Shown here piece by piece: positions 23,608-41,747 of a stretch of 64,000 nt of DNA. The translations under genes and the position numbers were made by a program. The DNA is taken from positions 7,731,717 to 7,795,716 of the forward strand of contig NC_071330.1 of assembly GCF_010183535.1 (NCBI RefSeq). Reading direction: 5' to 3'. How positions within the stretch are numbered: position 1 is the first letter of the stretch; the number at the start of each line of letters is the position of its first letter. Below the pieces are notes generated by a model. The model did no database searches and had not been told where the DNA came from. It saw only the letters and a list, made by a program, of their open reading frames with translations. The stretch is from Caenorhabditis remanei. Lineage: Eukaryota; Nematoda; Chromadorea; Rhabditida; Rhabditidae.

Positions 23608-25440
23608 CTACTCGTAGACATCTTCTCTTTCGCAGATGTACTTGAATGCATCGCGAATGGTTTTGAACTTGTCGGAGTCCTGAAGTGGAATTTCGAACCC
23701 GAACTCGTCCTCCAATGCCATCACGATTTCAACCTGAAACATCAAAATATCAGTTTAGATTCAAGGACAATTACTCTCCATGGTATAATCACCAGAGCTA
23801 GTGTTTTCGGTTCAAGGAAACCGCGCAGACTTGCAACGGGCCGGGCCGGGTCACAGTACAAAAAATTGAAAATTTGAATTTTTTTTTTGATTTTTTGCAA
23901 AAAGACGATTTTTCGAATATGTTTTTACATATCGTTAAAACACAAGTTTGCATATGATTTTTGACTATTTTTGATGAAAATTTTTTAAAAATTCGAAACA
24001 TTTTGTGAAAAAATCGTGCACATTTTTTGGCTCCGGGCCGGGCCGGGCCGATATTTTGCAGGTCTGAAACCGCGTCTAGCGATTTAAAGGCGCATCTAAT
24101 TTTTCAAAATGGTTTCGCAGATGAAAAACACAATTTTCAGAGGGAATTACAGTTTTTCACATTTTTCAACTGCGCTTTCAACTCCACTTTGAAAAAGTAG
24201 AGTAGCCAAATTAATAAAACAAATTATACTACTGCATACGTAGAATAACAGATTTCGGAAAAATACGGATTTCAGAAACTGATTTAAAAAAGTAATTCTG
24301 GCTCTTGTTTCTTTTCCGTTCGAAGATTAATAACGGAATATCGGTACAAACATACGTGTTCAGGATTCCTGGAGGAGGAAAAATTGATCTTTTCGAGCTA
24401 GCAAAATGCGAAAGAAATTTTTTCCGACCTATTTATTTACCAGTTCATTTCAAAAAACTTTACATAAAAATAGGAGAAAAATTTCTTTTATTTTTTCCCG
24501 ACCTACCCTTCCCGAATTTTGTTTGAAAAAACAGCATGCTCTACGGAAATCTGACATGTATGGGGCAAAAATTGAAACTGTCCCGGAGTTCGCAAAGTGA
24601 GAACAATTTGTGGAAAAATATATTCTTGTGAGCCCGTGATGGGCTTAGCATTTTCCAGTTTGATTGATTCAACTTGAACTATCGGAACATTACTTGTTTT
24701 CTAAATGTTGTGTTTTAGGTTTCAAAACTACATCAACATTTTATCGTTATGTCATATTTTACAGCTTTTGAGGAACATTCTAAAATTTTATATGTAGAAT
24801 TTCGCGAAGTAGCTGTTTTTACAAGCGATCAGTAACAAAACCCCGTTTTTGACTTTTTCAGATTTTATTCTAGAGCGCTTTCGCTTTCAAACTGACTAAA
24901 AACTCCAATTTATTTGCCATTTATTTTGTGGAACACCGTACTACATTTAAAAACTGAAAAATGATTGAATATTTATATTTAACTAGTTTACAAAAATCAT
25001 AACAATTAATTCTTTGAATAATAATCAGCCTAATTACCTGATCCAAAGAGTCGAAACCAAAGTCCTTGTTCAAATCAGCATCGAGTTTCAGGAGCGACTC
25101 TTTATCGGCGGGGAACCGATCCCATGAACGAACTGCCTTTAAAACACGTTCTTCAACCTATAAAACCAACTTATCTTATAAATAAAGTAACCCTATACTG
25201 AACCTGTTTGAATGTGAGTTGCTTTGGTGGATCGAATGGTCCGAACACTTCAATCTTGCTCCCTCTGCAACACTAGTTAATGCCGTATTTTAAGACAACT
25301 TGCTCAAACCTAGTCTGTGTGAAGTTTATGGATGGAACCATCAACTTAACCATTTGTTGAACCGAGGATGAAAATGGCCTCTGCCGAGTTACTGCCGAAG
25401 CAGTTATGAAGGCAACACGCCCCACGTGACGGAAAAACAT
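23608..25440 (-). CDS. Mitochondrial acyl carrier protein (NDUFAB1 type)
   Basis: Four exons: 25310-25440, 25204-25264, 25038-25157 and 23608-23733, giving 145 residues. The N-terminus (MLFRHVGRVAFITASAVTRQ) is basic and lacks acids, as expected for a mitochondrial leader. The C-terminal half is an ACP fold with the phosphopantetheine site DFGFDSLDQVE, where the serine carries the 4'-phosphopantetheine arm. The protein serves mitochondrial fatty-acid and lipoate synthesis, and the same family supplies the SDAP subunits of complex I and supports iron-sulphur assembly. The start is 134 bp after the rpl-36 stop, the typical operon spacing. Intron 3 is 1.3 kb and contains a GGGCC-ended transposon copy. 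It probably equals C. elegans F37C12.3. Confidence 0.93.
23826..24066. mobile_element. GGGCC-ended MITE with 8-bp target duplication
   Basis: A 241-bp element in intron 3 of the acyl carrier protein gene. The ends CAGACTTGCAA and TTGCAGGTCTG are near-perfect inverted repeats and continue into GGGCCGGGCC runs. It is flanked on both sides by the direct repeat AAACCGCG (23818-23825 and 24067-24074). The 8-bp duplication fits the hAT superfamily. The centre is AT-rich with no reading frame. Same family as 45061-45501. Confidence 0.85.
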
Positions 25441-25574
25441 TTCAACCCCTTAAATTAACTCTTCGCGGTGTATATATAATTCTGTCCTCAAGTAATTGAG
25501 GCGACATCACGCATTCTTTACCATGAATAGAACAACAACATTTGTATAACAACATTTTATCAACAGCAACAAAT

Positions 25575-25934
25575 TTATTTGTGAGCTTTGCGCTGAGCGA
25601 TGATGACGTTTTGGAGCTCCTCTCTCTTGGCCTTAGCACGACGGTGGGTTCCGATACGTCTCTTCAAGAACTTGAGGGCACGCTTATCCTTGGAGATACG
25701 AAGCATTTCAAGAACACGACGCTCATATGGAGCAAATCCGGTGATTTCGCGGACAAGCTCGCGCACGATCTGTAAAATAAGAGTTAATATTTTAAAAAGC
25801 TGCATTTTTCTCACCTTGGTTTTCTTGGAAGCGACTCCCTTGTGTCTGTTTTGACGCTGCTTGACTGGAAGCTGGGTAGCAGCATGTCCCTTGTTGAGAC
25901 CGACGGCCAATCCTTCGATTCCTGGTCCGCTCAT
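25575..25934 (-). CDS. rpl-36: 60S ribosomal protein eL36
   Basis: Exons 25815-25934 and 25575-25769 encode 104 residues, the normal length. It starts [20 protein letters not shown] and contains [20 protein letters not shown] and [20 protein letters not shown], the conserved eL36 body. It is a component of the large ribosomal subunit. It is the first gene of the minus-strand group rpl-36, acyl carrier protein, epg-4 and YJU2, and it is divergent from rps-14. Confidence 0.97.
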   Translation of the reverse strand: MSGPGIEGLAVGLNKGHAATQLPVKQRQNRHKGVASKKTKVRKMQLFKILTLILQIVRELVREITGFAPYERRVLEMLRISKDKRALKFLKRRIGTHRRAKAKREELQNVIIAQRKAHK

Positions 25935-26658
25935 TCTGAAAATGACAACTGATTATAATAAAGATGAGCTAGAATAGTTAGTGCGATAGAAGTAAGTCGA
26001 TTAGAAGATAGTGGAGCTAGAATATTCACAGAGGGGCCAAAGTGAATGAATTGAAAATAGTTCTTGTGGATTATTATTGGTATTGGTATTATTATCAGAA
26101 GCAAATATTTTCATCAATAATTCTTCAATGTTTTATTTATCAAGTAAAACGCTGGTTTAATAAGACATCATCTATCAGAACGGAAAATCGATTTTTTTCG
26201 GTAGCAACGAAGATTTACGTGCGCAATCAACAAAATCTTGACGTGATATAATTTTGAAGAAAACTTGTAGGCAAGCTACTAATTTTGGCAAAAAAGGTGA
26301 AAAAAATCGGCGTCCTACTCTTGTCGGCCGAACGAAATAGTGAAAAAGCGGAATCGCTGCGAGACCATTTCACTACGCCGCGACTCATGCCGTGGTGAGG
26401 ATACTGAGTTAGTTAATTTAGCCTGAAAATCGAGGTTTTTTCTTTTTCTTTTTGAATTTTTGACTTTTTTACGTTGTTTTTCATGTTTGGAGGATATTTG
26501 TTGGAAAAAATGGGTTATATTAAAAGCGCTCTACTCGATTTGTCTGAATTCCGTTCAAAATGTTGTTAAATCTCAAGTTAATCGATTTTCGTTGTGGCCT
26601 TATTCTAACTGTAACTGCTTTTTATAATAATCCTCGATATTTTTTTCAGTCTTGGATA
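25935..26658. promoter_or_regulatory. Bidirectional promoter of rpl-36 and rps-14
   Basis: Two ribosomal protein genes are arranged head to head 724 bp apart. The central block 26300-26400 is GC-richer (CGGCGTCCTACTC, TCGCTGCGAGACCA, CTACGCCGCGACTC). The rps-14 side ends in a pyrimidine-rich outron and TTTTTTCAG at 26641-26649. Confidence 0.6.
26359..26368 (-). promoter_or_regulatory. Shared promoter motif (TGCGAGACCA on plus)
   Basis: The reverse complement is TGGTCTCGCA, identical to the motif 286 bp before pfd-5. It lies exactly 300 bp before the rps-14 ATG and could act on rpl-36 as well. Confidence 0.45.
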
Positions 26659-27231
<573 letters not shown>

Positions 27232-28034
27232 GTTGTTATTTGTTATTCGCGAGAATACATTGTTTAACAAAATTGATTTTCATTTCACAACGCAGTTCTA
27301 AAAAGGTGCAGTTACACCCAAGGCACTTGGTGTTCGGATTTTTAGATAATCAGAAACGTTTCACTCGTTATTCTCAAAATGGGGAGTTGCAACAAATAGC
27401 AACAATTACTTTCAAGACTAGTTTATTTATGTTAGTGACTGCTTGTGATGTTATTTCACTTTTCTAAATAAGAACAAGAGCTCAAAATAGAAACTGAGAA
27501 ATTTTTAGCTGCAAGATGCTGCCTGTCGTTCTGACCTTTTCTGTCCCTCACGACTGACTAAATACGAAGGGGAACTGATAGTCCCGCTATCCGTGTAAAC
27601 AGAGATGATCCTCAAAAGATTATGAGTACTTCGAGTGGACTGCGACCTGGCCTGGAAATGCTTTGGATCAAGTAAATATGGTTGTTATTTTCTTCGGAGG
27701 AGTGTTTTGAGATGAATGTAAAAGAGCACTGTTGGAGGGGTTCCACTGGTCTTTCTCAGAAATGTTAAAAAACGGGAATGTTTTGACAATATGAATTTCA
27801 TGAAGTCAAAAAGAAATCAATAGAAGATATTATGGTATGGGTCATTACCGTATGACCGCATGTTTACATATTGAAAAACAAGTCCTGTGGAAACGTTCAT
27901 TTTCAGATTAAAAGTTTTAAGATAGCTCTGGCCATTTGAAAACTAAGTTTGGCTATGGGAAAGTGATTGGACACAAGTGGAAAAATCTATCACGATTCAA
28001 TGAAAACATTTTCATTTCGAAAGGAATATGAATA
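27232..28034. other. Intergenic stretch after rps-14
   Basis: About 800 bp of rps-14 3' flank and spacer. The plus-strand frames here are short and lack codon structure. I see no repeat or RNA gene that I can support. Confidence 0.5.
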
Positions 28035-29311
28035 TCAAAATGTAGTTATTGAAACGGAATTCCAGATACTGAATATCGCGTTTTCATAGTTTTCAGCTCC
28101 CGCATTTCCAGTGGATTTCATTTGAATCTTTCCGTTTATATCTTCAGTTTTCTTATGTTATATTCGTTTATATAAATAGATGGCTACTATTCCAATTACT
28201 AAATTATAAGTTGATATCATCTGAAAACAGATTGAAGTGTACAGATGTACCGTCATTAATGCTCCTCATAGATCCCATAGAAAACCACGTGAACGAACAC
28301 AACTGAAATTGCAAATTTAGTGGACAAATATACTTCTTCTAGTTGATATCTAGCTGTCAACGTGGAATTTGATCTGAAAAAAGAGAAAATGTGTCTTTGA
28401 ACTTGGATCACTACGCGTAGCTACGTACTTCATAAGTGTTCCGTTTTTTTGGATTAATAGGAAAATGAGAATAAAGTTTAAAAAGTTCAATATTAACATC
28501 ATGACGAAGAATAGATACATCTAAAAAGGTGTCTGGTTCCTGTTGAAATTAAATGAATGCTTACCTTTGGAGCAGCTGATACTGGAATGAATACAAACGA
28601 AATTGAACCTTCTACTTGATCAGAGTCTTTGTAAACAAGAAGCATCAAAAATACATCGAGAACAATCTGAAAATATGTGTTTTTCATGAAAACCGAGTAC
28701 CACAAAACCACAAAAATAGTTAAAATTGGACCCAAAATCACTGATGTTTTTTCATAATCTTTTGCTCGCTTCGTTGCAAAAAATCGTTCGAAAGTTATGA
28801 AAATTGGAAAAAGTGTAGGTACAGTCATAAGAAGACACCCGAAAAAGTTTCCAAGTTTATAATATTTTGGAACTATTAAAAGCTCGCACATATTTCTTGC
28901 GATCAGAGGGTTCAAAACTTGTATAAACTGAAAAGATCTGGAGTAATGTAAGTGGGAAACATGAGATTTGTTACCGCAAGAAAAAGAAAAACTATTGAAA
29001 ATGATAAAATTGCTCCGAAATATCCCAGAAGAAGACACTGAAAATATGGATTTAATTTCTACAGTTTAGTTTCGAAAAATACTTTTAAATTCCCGTGGAA
29101 ACTGGATTTGAGTACTTTCCAGAATATGAAATAGACCAATGGGATCACGGAAAGTCCCAAAACTATTAGTTGATAAATTTGAGAAATTCGATAAATTGGA
29201 TGATATGTCAACGAATGAGCCTGAAATTATGGACTTTGTGATTGACTGAAATGTTCATTTCCTGAAAGTTACCGTAATACATGTATCAGGAATCGATGAG
29301 TTATCAGCCAT
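28035..29311 (-). pseudogene. Broken Srb-type chemoreceptor gene (copy A)
   Basis: It starts with an intact ATG exon (29273-29311) and follows the exon layout of the intact copy at 29533-30979: YHPIYRISQIYQ, FHGNLK and ITFERFFATKRAKDYEK are all readable. After STLTARYQLEEVYLSTKFAI a deletion has removed the segment after YGIY (about 30 residues including a membrane helix), joining it out of frame near 28265 so that translation stops at once. The last exon then carries an in-frame TAA at 28158-28160 (KRI-stop-HKKTEDINGK). Two independent lesions make a functional product unlikely. Confidence 0.85.
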
Positions 29312-29532
29312 ATTTTCTGAATTCGAAAAGAAATGTAATGAGAAATGTTATAGAGGGCGGGGTTTTTCTGTTCTCGGAAAATGTAATAAATCACTCAACA
29401 TCGATCCTTTTTACCAGGAACATAATTTGGATCTGAACATAAAATCAACTTCAAATTTACAGTCACTAAAACATAAATCTTATTTATCTTTCACAGTTTT
29501 GAGTAGATGTTGAAAACTAGTAATGCTCTAAT

Positions 29533-30979
29533 TTATCGAACATTTGTAGGCCTCGATGTGACACTGGAAGTTGAGTTCCAGATACTGAATATTGCATTTT
29601 CGTAATTTCTAGCTCCAGCTTTCCCAGTTGATTTCATTTGAATTTTTCCATTTATCTCAACTGATTTCTTGATTTGAATTCTTTTATACAAATATACAGC
29701 CAGTATTCCAATAATCAAGTTATATGTAGCTATCATCTGGAAACTTTTGGTTAATAAAAAACAGAACCATACGAAGACTTACAGTCATTAGAGCTCCTCT
29801 TACAGCCGATAAGTTTATTGGGTCTTCAATGATAAATCCTCCAAAATATCGTGATAAAATAGTAAGAGAGACGTAGATTCCAAAGAAAATAACATGAACG
29901 AAAATGACAGAAATCGCAAACTTTGTGGATAAGTACACTTCTTCTAGTTGATATCTGGCTGTCAACGTGGAATTTGATCTGAAAATGAATAAAAATCAAA
30001 ATTCGTTTATATATCAGACGAAACGAACTTTTTGAGTCTAGAATTCTTGTTGAGAAGGAAGAAATTAAAAACGAAATTGACGATATTGAGAGCAAGCATC
30101 ATCCAGAAAAAGGAGAACATCTGAATATCATTGAATATAATTAGTTGGTACTTATTGATACCTTTGGAGCAACTCCAGCTGGAAGAAAAACAAAAGAAAT
30201 AGATCCAACTGAAAATTCTTCGTTTTCATAAATTAGAAAAACCAGAAAAGAATCGATCAGAATCTGAAATTTTTAGATTTTTAGTTATGATTTTTCTTAG
30301 TCTTACAACTGAAACTGTCAGAATTGGACCCAACATAACTGGAGTTTTTTCGTAACTCTTCGCCATTTTTGTTGCGAAAAATCTTTCGATTGTGATGGAA
30401 ATAGGGAAAAATGTAGGGAGAGTCATGAGAAGTGATCCAGTTATGCACCCAATTCTATAGTAGAAAGGATTGATTATTAAATCACACTCATTGGAAACAA
30501 TCAATGGGATCACGACTTGGATGAACTGAAACACTTTATTTTAAACAGTTTTCTATGGACTTCTATAAATCAGACTATGTCTGCAATATTTCATTTTCCA
30601 ACAGTATTGGTTAGTTCTAAAAAGTTCTAACTCTATGAAATCTTACACCCATAAATAGAAATGCCACGTTGAAAAGAAGAACAGATCCAAAATAACCATT
30701 CAAAATCCACTGAAAATAAAGAGTCTTTCTACATTTTGACAGATGAAATACCTTCAAGTTTCCGTGAAATCTGGATCTTATTATTTTGAAAAATATAAAA
30801 TAGACCAATGGACAGACTGCCAAAGTCAGAATGACAAATTGATAGATCTGAGAAATTCTGTATATTGGATGGTGTGATAGAGCGTACGCCTGAAAATCGA
30901 TATTCGTTACAGATTAAAATTATATTCAAGTTACCGTAATACATGCATTTGGAATATTGGAATCAGATGTTGTTGTCAT
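29533..30979 (-). CDS. Srb-type 7TM chemoreceptor, intact copy B
   Basis: Eight exons: 30935-30979, 30889 down to 30752, 30647-30709, 30307-30525, 30162-30263, 30029-30120, 29783-29978 and 29533-29736, giving 352 residues without lesions. It has seven hydrophobic segments and the hallmarks of the nematode serpentine receptor class b: HHPIYRISQIYQF, FHGNLK after helix 1, IERFFATKMAKSYEK after helix 3, and a cytoplasmic tail AIFSIWNS. These receptors are expressed in ciliated sensory neurons; some SRB members detect pheromone or environmental cues. The ligand of this one is unknown. It is the only intact member of a tandem array of three. Confidence 0.85.
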
Positions 30980-31542
30980 TTCTGCTGAAATGTATCAAAG
31001 ACATAAAATGAAATAATTCGAATTCGTTTCTTGAAGTATAATTTATGGGAAATTACTCCCGGTTCTCATAAATTATCTCTGAGTTTCTTGATTACCCGAA
31101 ACAAAAAACAACTCTATTCACCAGAAACCAGGGTTCAAAGAGTTCGTAGAAAGTAAATGTATCATGTGATGGGATTTGTGTTCTTCTGAGAACTGATCTG
31201 AAACAGGAAATAGATTGCGAATATTGCATGTCGAAAGAAAATGAAAAAGAGCAATTTCGGAGCTCGTAAAGAAGTTTTCCATCAGATATTGGAATTTTCT
31301 AATACTCAAAAAAAGCAAAATATATTCTATTCTGATAAAAACCTAACCTCTTTTTTGAACATGCCAGGAAAGTACGCATCTTTTCAAACATCATTGTTAG
31401 AATCTTATTTTGCAAACCATTTCCAAATTTACTTATTTTCTTATTACAATAAATTTATAAAGTGGAATACTGAATCATTATGTAAAAGGAAGTAAATACA
31501 CAAAACGATTCTCAGCAATCAGAATTTTAGGTCCCTCAGATT

Positions 31543-32637
31543 TCAAACATTTCTTCTCGTGGCTAAACTGGAAGCAGAGTTCCAAATGCTAAATATTGCA
31601 TTATCATAGTTGAGTGCTCCAGCTGTTCCAGTTGATTTCAATTGAATATTACCAATTATTTCAGATGTTTTCTTTGCACGAATCGTATCATAGAGGTACA
31701 CAGAACAAATTCCAATGAGAAAAAGGTAAATTGCAATCATCTGGAAACAAATTGGAGAATTTTAAAAGAAATGAAATGGAGGCTAACACTCATCAAAACT
31801 CCATTGAACGCCCAAATATCTAATGGAGTCATGATGGATTTAAGAACAAGTCCAGATATAATCATCATGAAAAGATAAGCAGCAAAGAAAGAAAAATGTA
31901 AAAATGTGACAGAAATAACGAATTTAGAAGAAAGGTAGACTTCTTCCAATTGATATTTTGTTGCCAAGCTTGTATTCATTCTGTAAAACGGAAGATCTTG
32001 AGTAGTAGTTATGAACTTACTATTAGACTCACTTTTTCAGTCGTTTGTTCTCTCGAAACAGAAAAAAGTTGAACGTAAAGTTGATGATATTCAATAGTAG
32101 AATGACCATGAAAAACAAAAACATCTGAAAAGAAAAGTTGAAAGAGTCATAAGAAAAGATCCAAGTGGATGACCTATTCGGACCCATTTTGAAGCAATTA
32201 TAAAATCACATGGACCGATTGAAATAAATGGAAGTAAGACGTGAATAAACTGAAATAAGACTAATGATATAATCAAATAAAAATTCAGTTCGAACCCCCA
32301 AAATTTGAAAAAATAAAGTAAAAACCAGAAGAGATCCAAAATATCCGTTGAGAGTCCACTGAAAATAGACTAAATTTTGTAAGAAAACTTACTGAAATCT
32401 CAGATTTTGATTACTTTCAGATTTCCATGAAAATTTGAATTTCTAACTTTGAAAAATATAAAGTAAACCAGTGGAAAAGTGGCGAGCACTAAAACAATGA
32501 ACTGCCAAATTTGTGAGCCTCGATAAACTGGGTGTAATGAATATAATTGAGACTGGAAACATGTATCTATAAGAATGATTTTTGTCCAACAGTACCGTAA
32601 TGCATTCAGCTGAAATGGTAGATTCAGTTGATGCCAT
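31543..32637 (-). pseudogene. Broken Srb-type chemoreceptor gene (copy C)
   Basis: The first exons (MASTESTISAECIT, then HPVYRGSQIWQF and FHGNLK) and the last ones (YQLEEVYLSSKFVISVTFLH, AIFSIWNSASS) are present. Compared with copy B, the second half of exon 4 with the conserved IERFFATK motif and all of exon 5 are missing. The sequence runs from FLMTLSTF straight into the end of intron 5 near 32125-32145, so the frame hits a stop. About 70 residues including two membrane segments are lost. Confidence 0.8.
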
Positions 32638-33803
32638 TTTCGAAAAGCTCTGCATTCTCAAAACACTTGAAGTTTTTTTTAAAACTTTTGGAATAAGACA
32701 CTGTCCAGAAACTCTCATAGCATATGAAACTTTCGGAAGCTTGAACGGACGTTGATAGATGTTTTAAATGGTTCCTTGACAAATTTTGTTTATTCTAAAC
32801 GCACTAAGACTTGAAAATAACTATAGTAAGCTTACTAGTAAGTACTCACCAGTTGTCCTTTTCTTCTTCTCTTTGGAGGCGTATTCGAATGAGGAGATTA
32901 CGGAACTGGGAGACGAGCAGAGAAGTGTGCGGAAATGAGCAAACTTTAAGAGCGAAAAATACAAATTTTCGGGGGTTTTGATTTTTTTTTGACTATCACC
33001 ATTCAAAAGAGCAGATACTATCCGTGTGTACGTTTATAAAGAACTCTCCATGTATACGGAATGTCAAGTTTCTTGTAAGGATTGAAGTAAGTTCTCTCAA
33101 CCTGTGTCGTTCTGATTCAAATAAAAAAAGAGTTCATGAAATTGCATAATTCATATTATACAATTCAGAGAAACACAACAATGGGCTCAGCCTTTCCAGA
33201 AATTTCGAATTCCAGAACTGTTTCTCACTAGAATGTATTTTTAGTAAAGAAATTAACAAATGCAAGTCAAAATCTCTCTCAATCTCACATTTTTTCGATT
33301 CAGATAAGTTCTGGCATGGGAAAGTTCTGAGAAGACTTATCCCTGTAAGTGATCATGAAAAATCAACCCGATTAAGCAAACTTTAAAAATTAATTGAATG
33401 CATTTCACTCTTGAACTTAACATCAGAATTACTCAAATGTAACTGATTGAAACCTGATGATCTAATGGGTGTTCATTCGTAATGATCTTGAGTGTGTTCA
33501 TTCGTGATGATCTAAAATGTGTTCATATGGTTCATCATTCTTATAAATTTTATTAGAAATAAAAAAAATTAGAGATGAGAGGAGTCGGGTGCAATAATTA
33601 GAACCATTATTTGACAGAAGAGAACAACTGGGTGGTATGGTAATTTGTAAAAATGGGGAAGGTGGTGAATAGGAACATGGTACATAGAATAAAAGAAGGC
33701 ATATTAGTAAGAATAATGTAATTACTCTGATCAGTAAGTTGATTAATTATTTGTTAAAAGTATGAGGAATATTATATGTTTTTGAATGGAGATACAAGAG
33801 TGA
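32638..33803. other. Spacer between Srb copy C and the MRP gene
   Basis: About 1.2 kb with the receptor promoter, the MRP 3' flank, and one short tandem repeat (33455-33529). No gene seen. Confidence 0.5.
33455..33529. repeat. 25-bp tandem repeat, three copies
   Basis: Three adjacent 25-bp units (33455-33479, 33480-33504, 33505-33529) share the pattern TGATGATCT-n6-GTGTTCAT-n3 with few differences. It is a local minisatellite in the MRP 3' flank. Confidence 0.8.
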
Positions 33804-38842
<5,039 letters not shown>

Positions 38843-39499
38843 TCGCACTTTTTCTCTACTATTAATGCGTTATTACGTTGAATATCTGAAAAAAAAAAAC
38901 GTTGAAAAAATACGAATGAAACGGATATCTGACAATGAATTGTGAATATAGTTTGAAATCCTCGTTTTCGAAAAGAAACACGAGGTGAATGACGAAGAAA
39001 GCAAATTTTAGCGGCAACATTTTCAAACCAGTCAAATTTCTGTTCATTTGATCTATTGTATTTCTTTCGATTTTTCAGTATCAAGTCTGAATTAATTTTT
39101 TAAATTACAGTTTCCTATGAATATTTCACCATCATGAGGTCATGAGTATATCTGTCAATGAAGTCTTGTTTTAGATTAATTATTATTCACGTGAAGTACT
39201 TTGCAGTGTAGAACAAAACAAAATTGAGCAGGAAAAGACTAGAGCTATGGATTGTGAGAATGTAAGATATGAAACTTACGAACCTGACGATCGTAATCAT
39301 CCGAAGTCTTGAATCGTATTTAAAAGATACAATCATACGGAAACACCATGGTTGAATTGGTGCTGATGTATTAATATTTTATTTATAAATTTTCATTCGA
39401 TGCTTTTCAATTACAAATATTAACAAATCAACAATGTATAACAACAATAACGAAGACGTGCACGATTGTGAGATATGAGGAAAGAAAGATCACAATATT
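38843..39499. other. MRP promoter region and spacer
   Basis: About 650 bp upstream of the MRP start, AT-rich. The region holds the MRP promoter and the 3' flank of the chitin-binding gene. No gene or repeat seen. Confidence 0.5.
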
Positions 39500-40918
39500 T
39501 TAAACATCAGCTGAGCCGCATAAACAAGCTAACAAAATGAAGAAAAACAAAATGCCCAAAACGATTGACAAAAGGAATACTACTGATGTGATATCTTCAA
39601 TCTCGCGTTGATCACGCTCATGTCTTTGAAGGGAATATCGGATAATTTTTCTCAAGCACTCGGTATTGAAACTCTCCAATTTGAGATCGAATCCGTGTTT
39701 TTGTCGGAGAATGAGACTTGTGAGAACAAAGTTTGGATAACAGATTTTCTAAATTATGGTTTTTTTTTGAGTCTTCAAATCCAGGAACTTACAGATTTTG
39801 TTTCTGTGCTCGTTTCAAATTCATGCATCGTCGAAACCAATAGCTCCATAAATTTCGTATTTGGAACAGAATTAGTCTTAGGACATTCTCGAATATTCAT
39901 ACTGTCCACGCAAGATTCAGTTTCTTGAGAAAACATGAGATTCGAGGGGCAAGACATATCGAAAGAAACTCCTCTTCTGCAGATAGTGAATAACGGTGAA
40001 CATTCAGCGACAGCAAAAAAACCATCTTCATCACAATTCGTGAGTGGTTTCCTCAGAAACTCGCACATTGTTACATTACTTGGATGTTCACAAATACGCT
40101 TTTCGGGGTCAAAAACATGAGGATCGGAGCATTTTGTGATTTGAGCCACCCATCCATAGCAGGTGAGAAAAAAATCCGAACATTCATCAACCGGATATTC
40201 TCCGTCATTTCGATAAGCGCAGTATTTCATAAGTGCTCGATTTCCGTTCAGAAATTCTCCATTTACAAAACTGCTTCCAGAATTCTGTGTATTAGTTCCG
40301 TTCCTCAGAATTTGGCAATCTTTGATGAGAGCTCTTTCTGAGCATTCTTTAAGAGTTGCATCGTAGTAAAACGGCCAGCAACTTCTAAACCGAGCAATTT
40401 TCGAGGTGCACGTGAAGTAGTTCATAGAACAGACACCGGATGCATATTTTCCATCTTCAAGGTCTTCACACACTGAAAACTCAAACATTCGTAATTTAAT
40501 TGCGAAAAACCTACCGTTTGCAAACATATCATCTATCGATAATTTCACTTCTTCATTTTTGAGCTTCATTTTCGTTTCGTCCTGTTCTCCAGAATAGGCT
40601 TCGGTAAATTCTTCAAATTCATCACCATCACAGCTTTCGACATTTGCTCGTTTAGCGCATTTTCTAGTATATTCATCGAAAACCATCTTTTCTGGACAGT
40701 CACCAAAATGTGGAAACCCATCGGAGCATTTCAAATATCGTGATTGACAGTGGCCGATAGCATACCGTCCGTTTTTAATTTTTTTGCAATCTGTAAGAAA
40801 TTCTATTCGATTTTCAAAGAATAACAGTGCAAAACAGCAAACCTGCGAGAAAGTGTTCAGCCACTGCGATTGTGGTCAGACCGATCAGCAAACACAAACA
40901 GATTAATTCCTTTATCAT
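39500..40918 (-). CDS. Membrane-anchored protein with four chitin-binding domains
   Basis: Four exons: 40843-40918, 40515-40790, 39793-40472 and 39500-39748, giving 426 residues. A signal peptide (MIKELICLCLLIGLTTIAVA) precedes four peritrophin-A/CBM14 repeats, each with six cysteines; recognisable starts are DCKKIKNGRYAIGHC, VCEDLEDGKYASGVC, YCAYRNDGEYPVDEC and NCDEDGFFAVAEC. Exon 4, which the simple open frame misses because it runs past the GTAAGT donor at 39792, adds a helical stalk and a C-terminal membrane segment (VVFLLSIVLGILFFFILLAC). The protein probably binds chitin at a cell surface, for instance in eggshell, pharynx or cuticle. Related nematode proteins include CPG-1 and R02F2.4. 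Confidence 0.87.
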
Positions 40919-41747
40919 TTTTCCACTGACTCTATACTGAAAAATTATAAACAAATTTGGCTAAGAATATAACTATTAAAGGAACTATTTAACTGAACCG
41001 TGAATAAAACATGAAAAATTAAATAGTGATGTGTATAGTTTGATCTGCAGGCTTTCTTCAGTACAGTAATATTCAAACTTGATTTCAAAAGTTGCAACGT
41101 GTTGCTCGATGAGGTTGCTTCCGAAAGACTGAAAAAAGATAAAACCCAAAAAGAAATCTCTATAAGATTTCGCTGCTTTTATCTAAACAATTGCTCGTAC
41201 GGTAACAAAGACGGAAAATGCATGCATGTCGGCATGTAATGAATAATAGTAAAAATAATGATAATATTATATGTTTTTTTAATAAACGCAGTACGTTTCA
41301 GTCAAGTTTCACCAATCTATCATTCATTTGTCTGCATTTGATTATCTTATTTTTTCAGACTCAAAACATCTAAACCACTATTTTGTATCAACTTCCTCAA
41401 TAATCAACTCCCCGAAATTCGGTGTGTTCGTTTCCGGCAAACAATACAGATTTTCGATCAATAGTTTCTTTTTTCCATTTCTGTTATTCTCTAATCTGTA
41501 TAAGAAAAAATAAGAACGGTTTATGTCTTCTGTATCTTTTCATTTCGTCACTAATACTTCCTTCTTCCAATGACCTCCCTGCCATGTCTTTTCAAATTTA
41601 TTTCTCTTATTTTTTGGTTTTCTTACCGATGGCAAACAAATCTGTTCCGTTTCTGACTACATTACTTCCTACAGTAGTATAGCCACGCCCACATTTCTTT
41701 CCCTATAAAAATTCAGTGCAGGTACAAAGAAATCACACCAAGCAAAG
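40919..41747. other. Divergent promoter region of chitin-binding and collagen genes
   Basis: About 830 bp. A TATA box (TATAAAA, 41704-41710) lies about 40 bp before the collagen ATG. The rest is AT-rich without repeats that I can see. Confidence 0.6.

Noticed and set aside
39775..39792. Chitin-binding protein ending at SVSSWI
   Set aside because: The stop is reached only by reading through a strong GTAAGT donor. Splicing to 39748 adds a membrane segment in frame and a natural stop.
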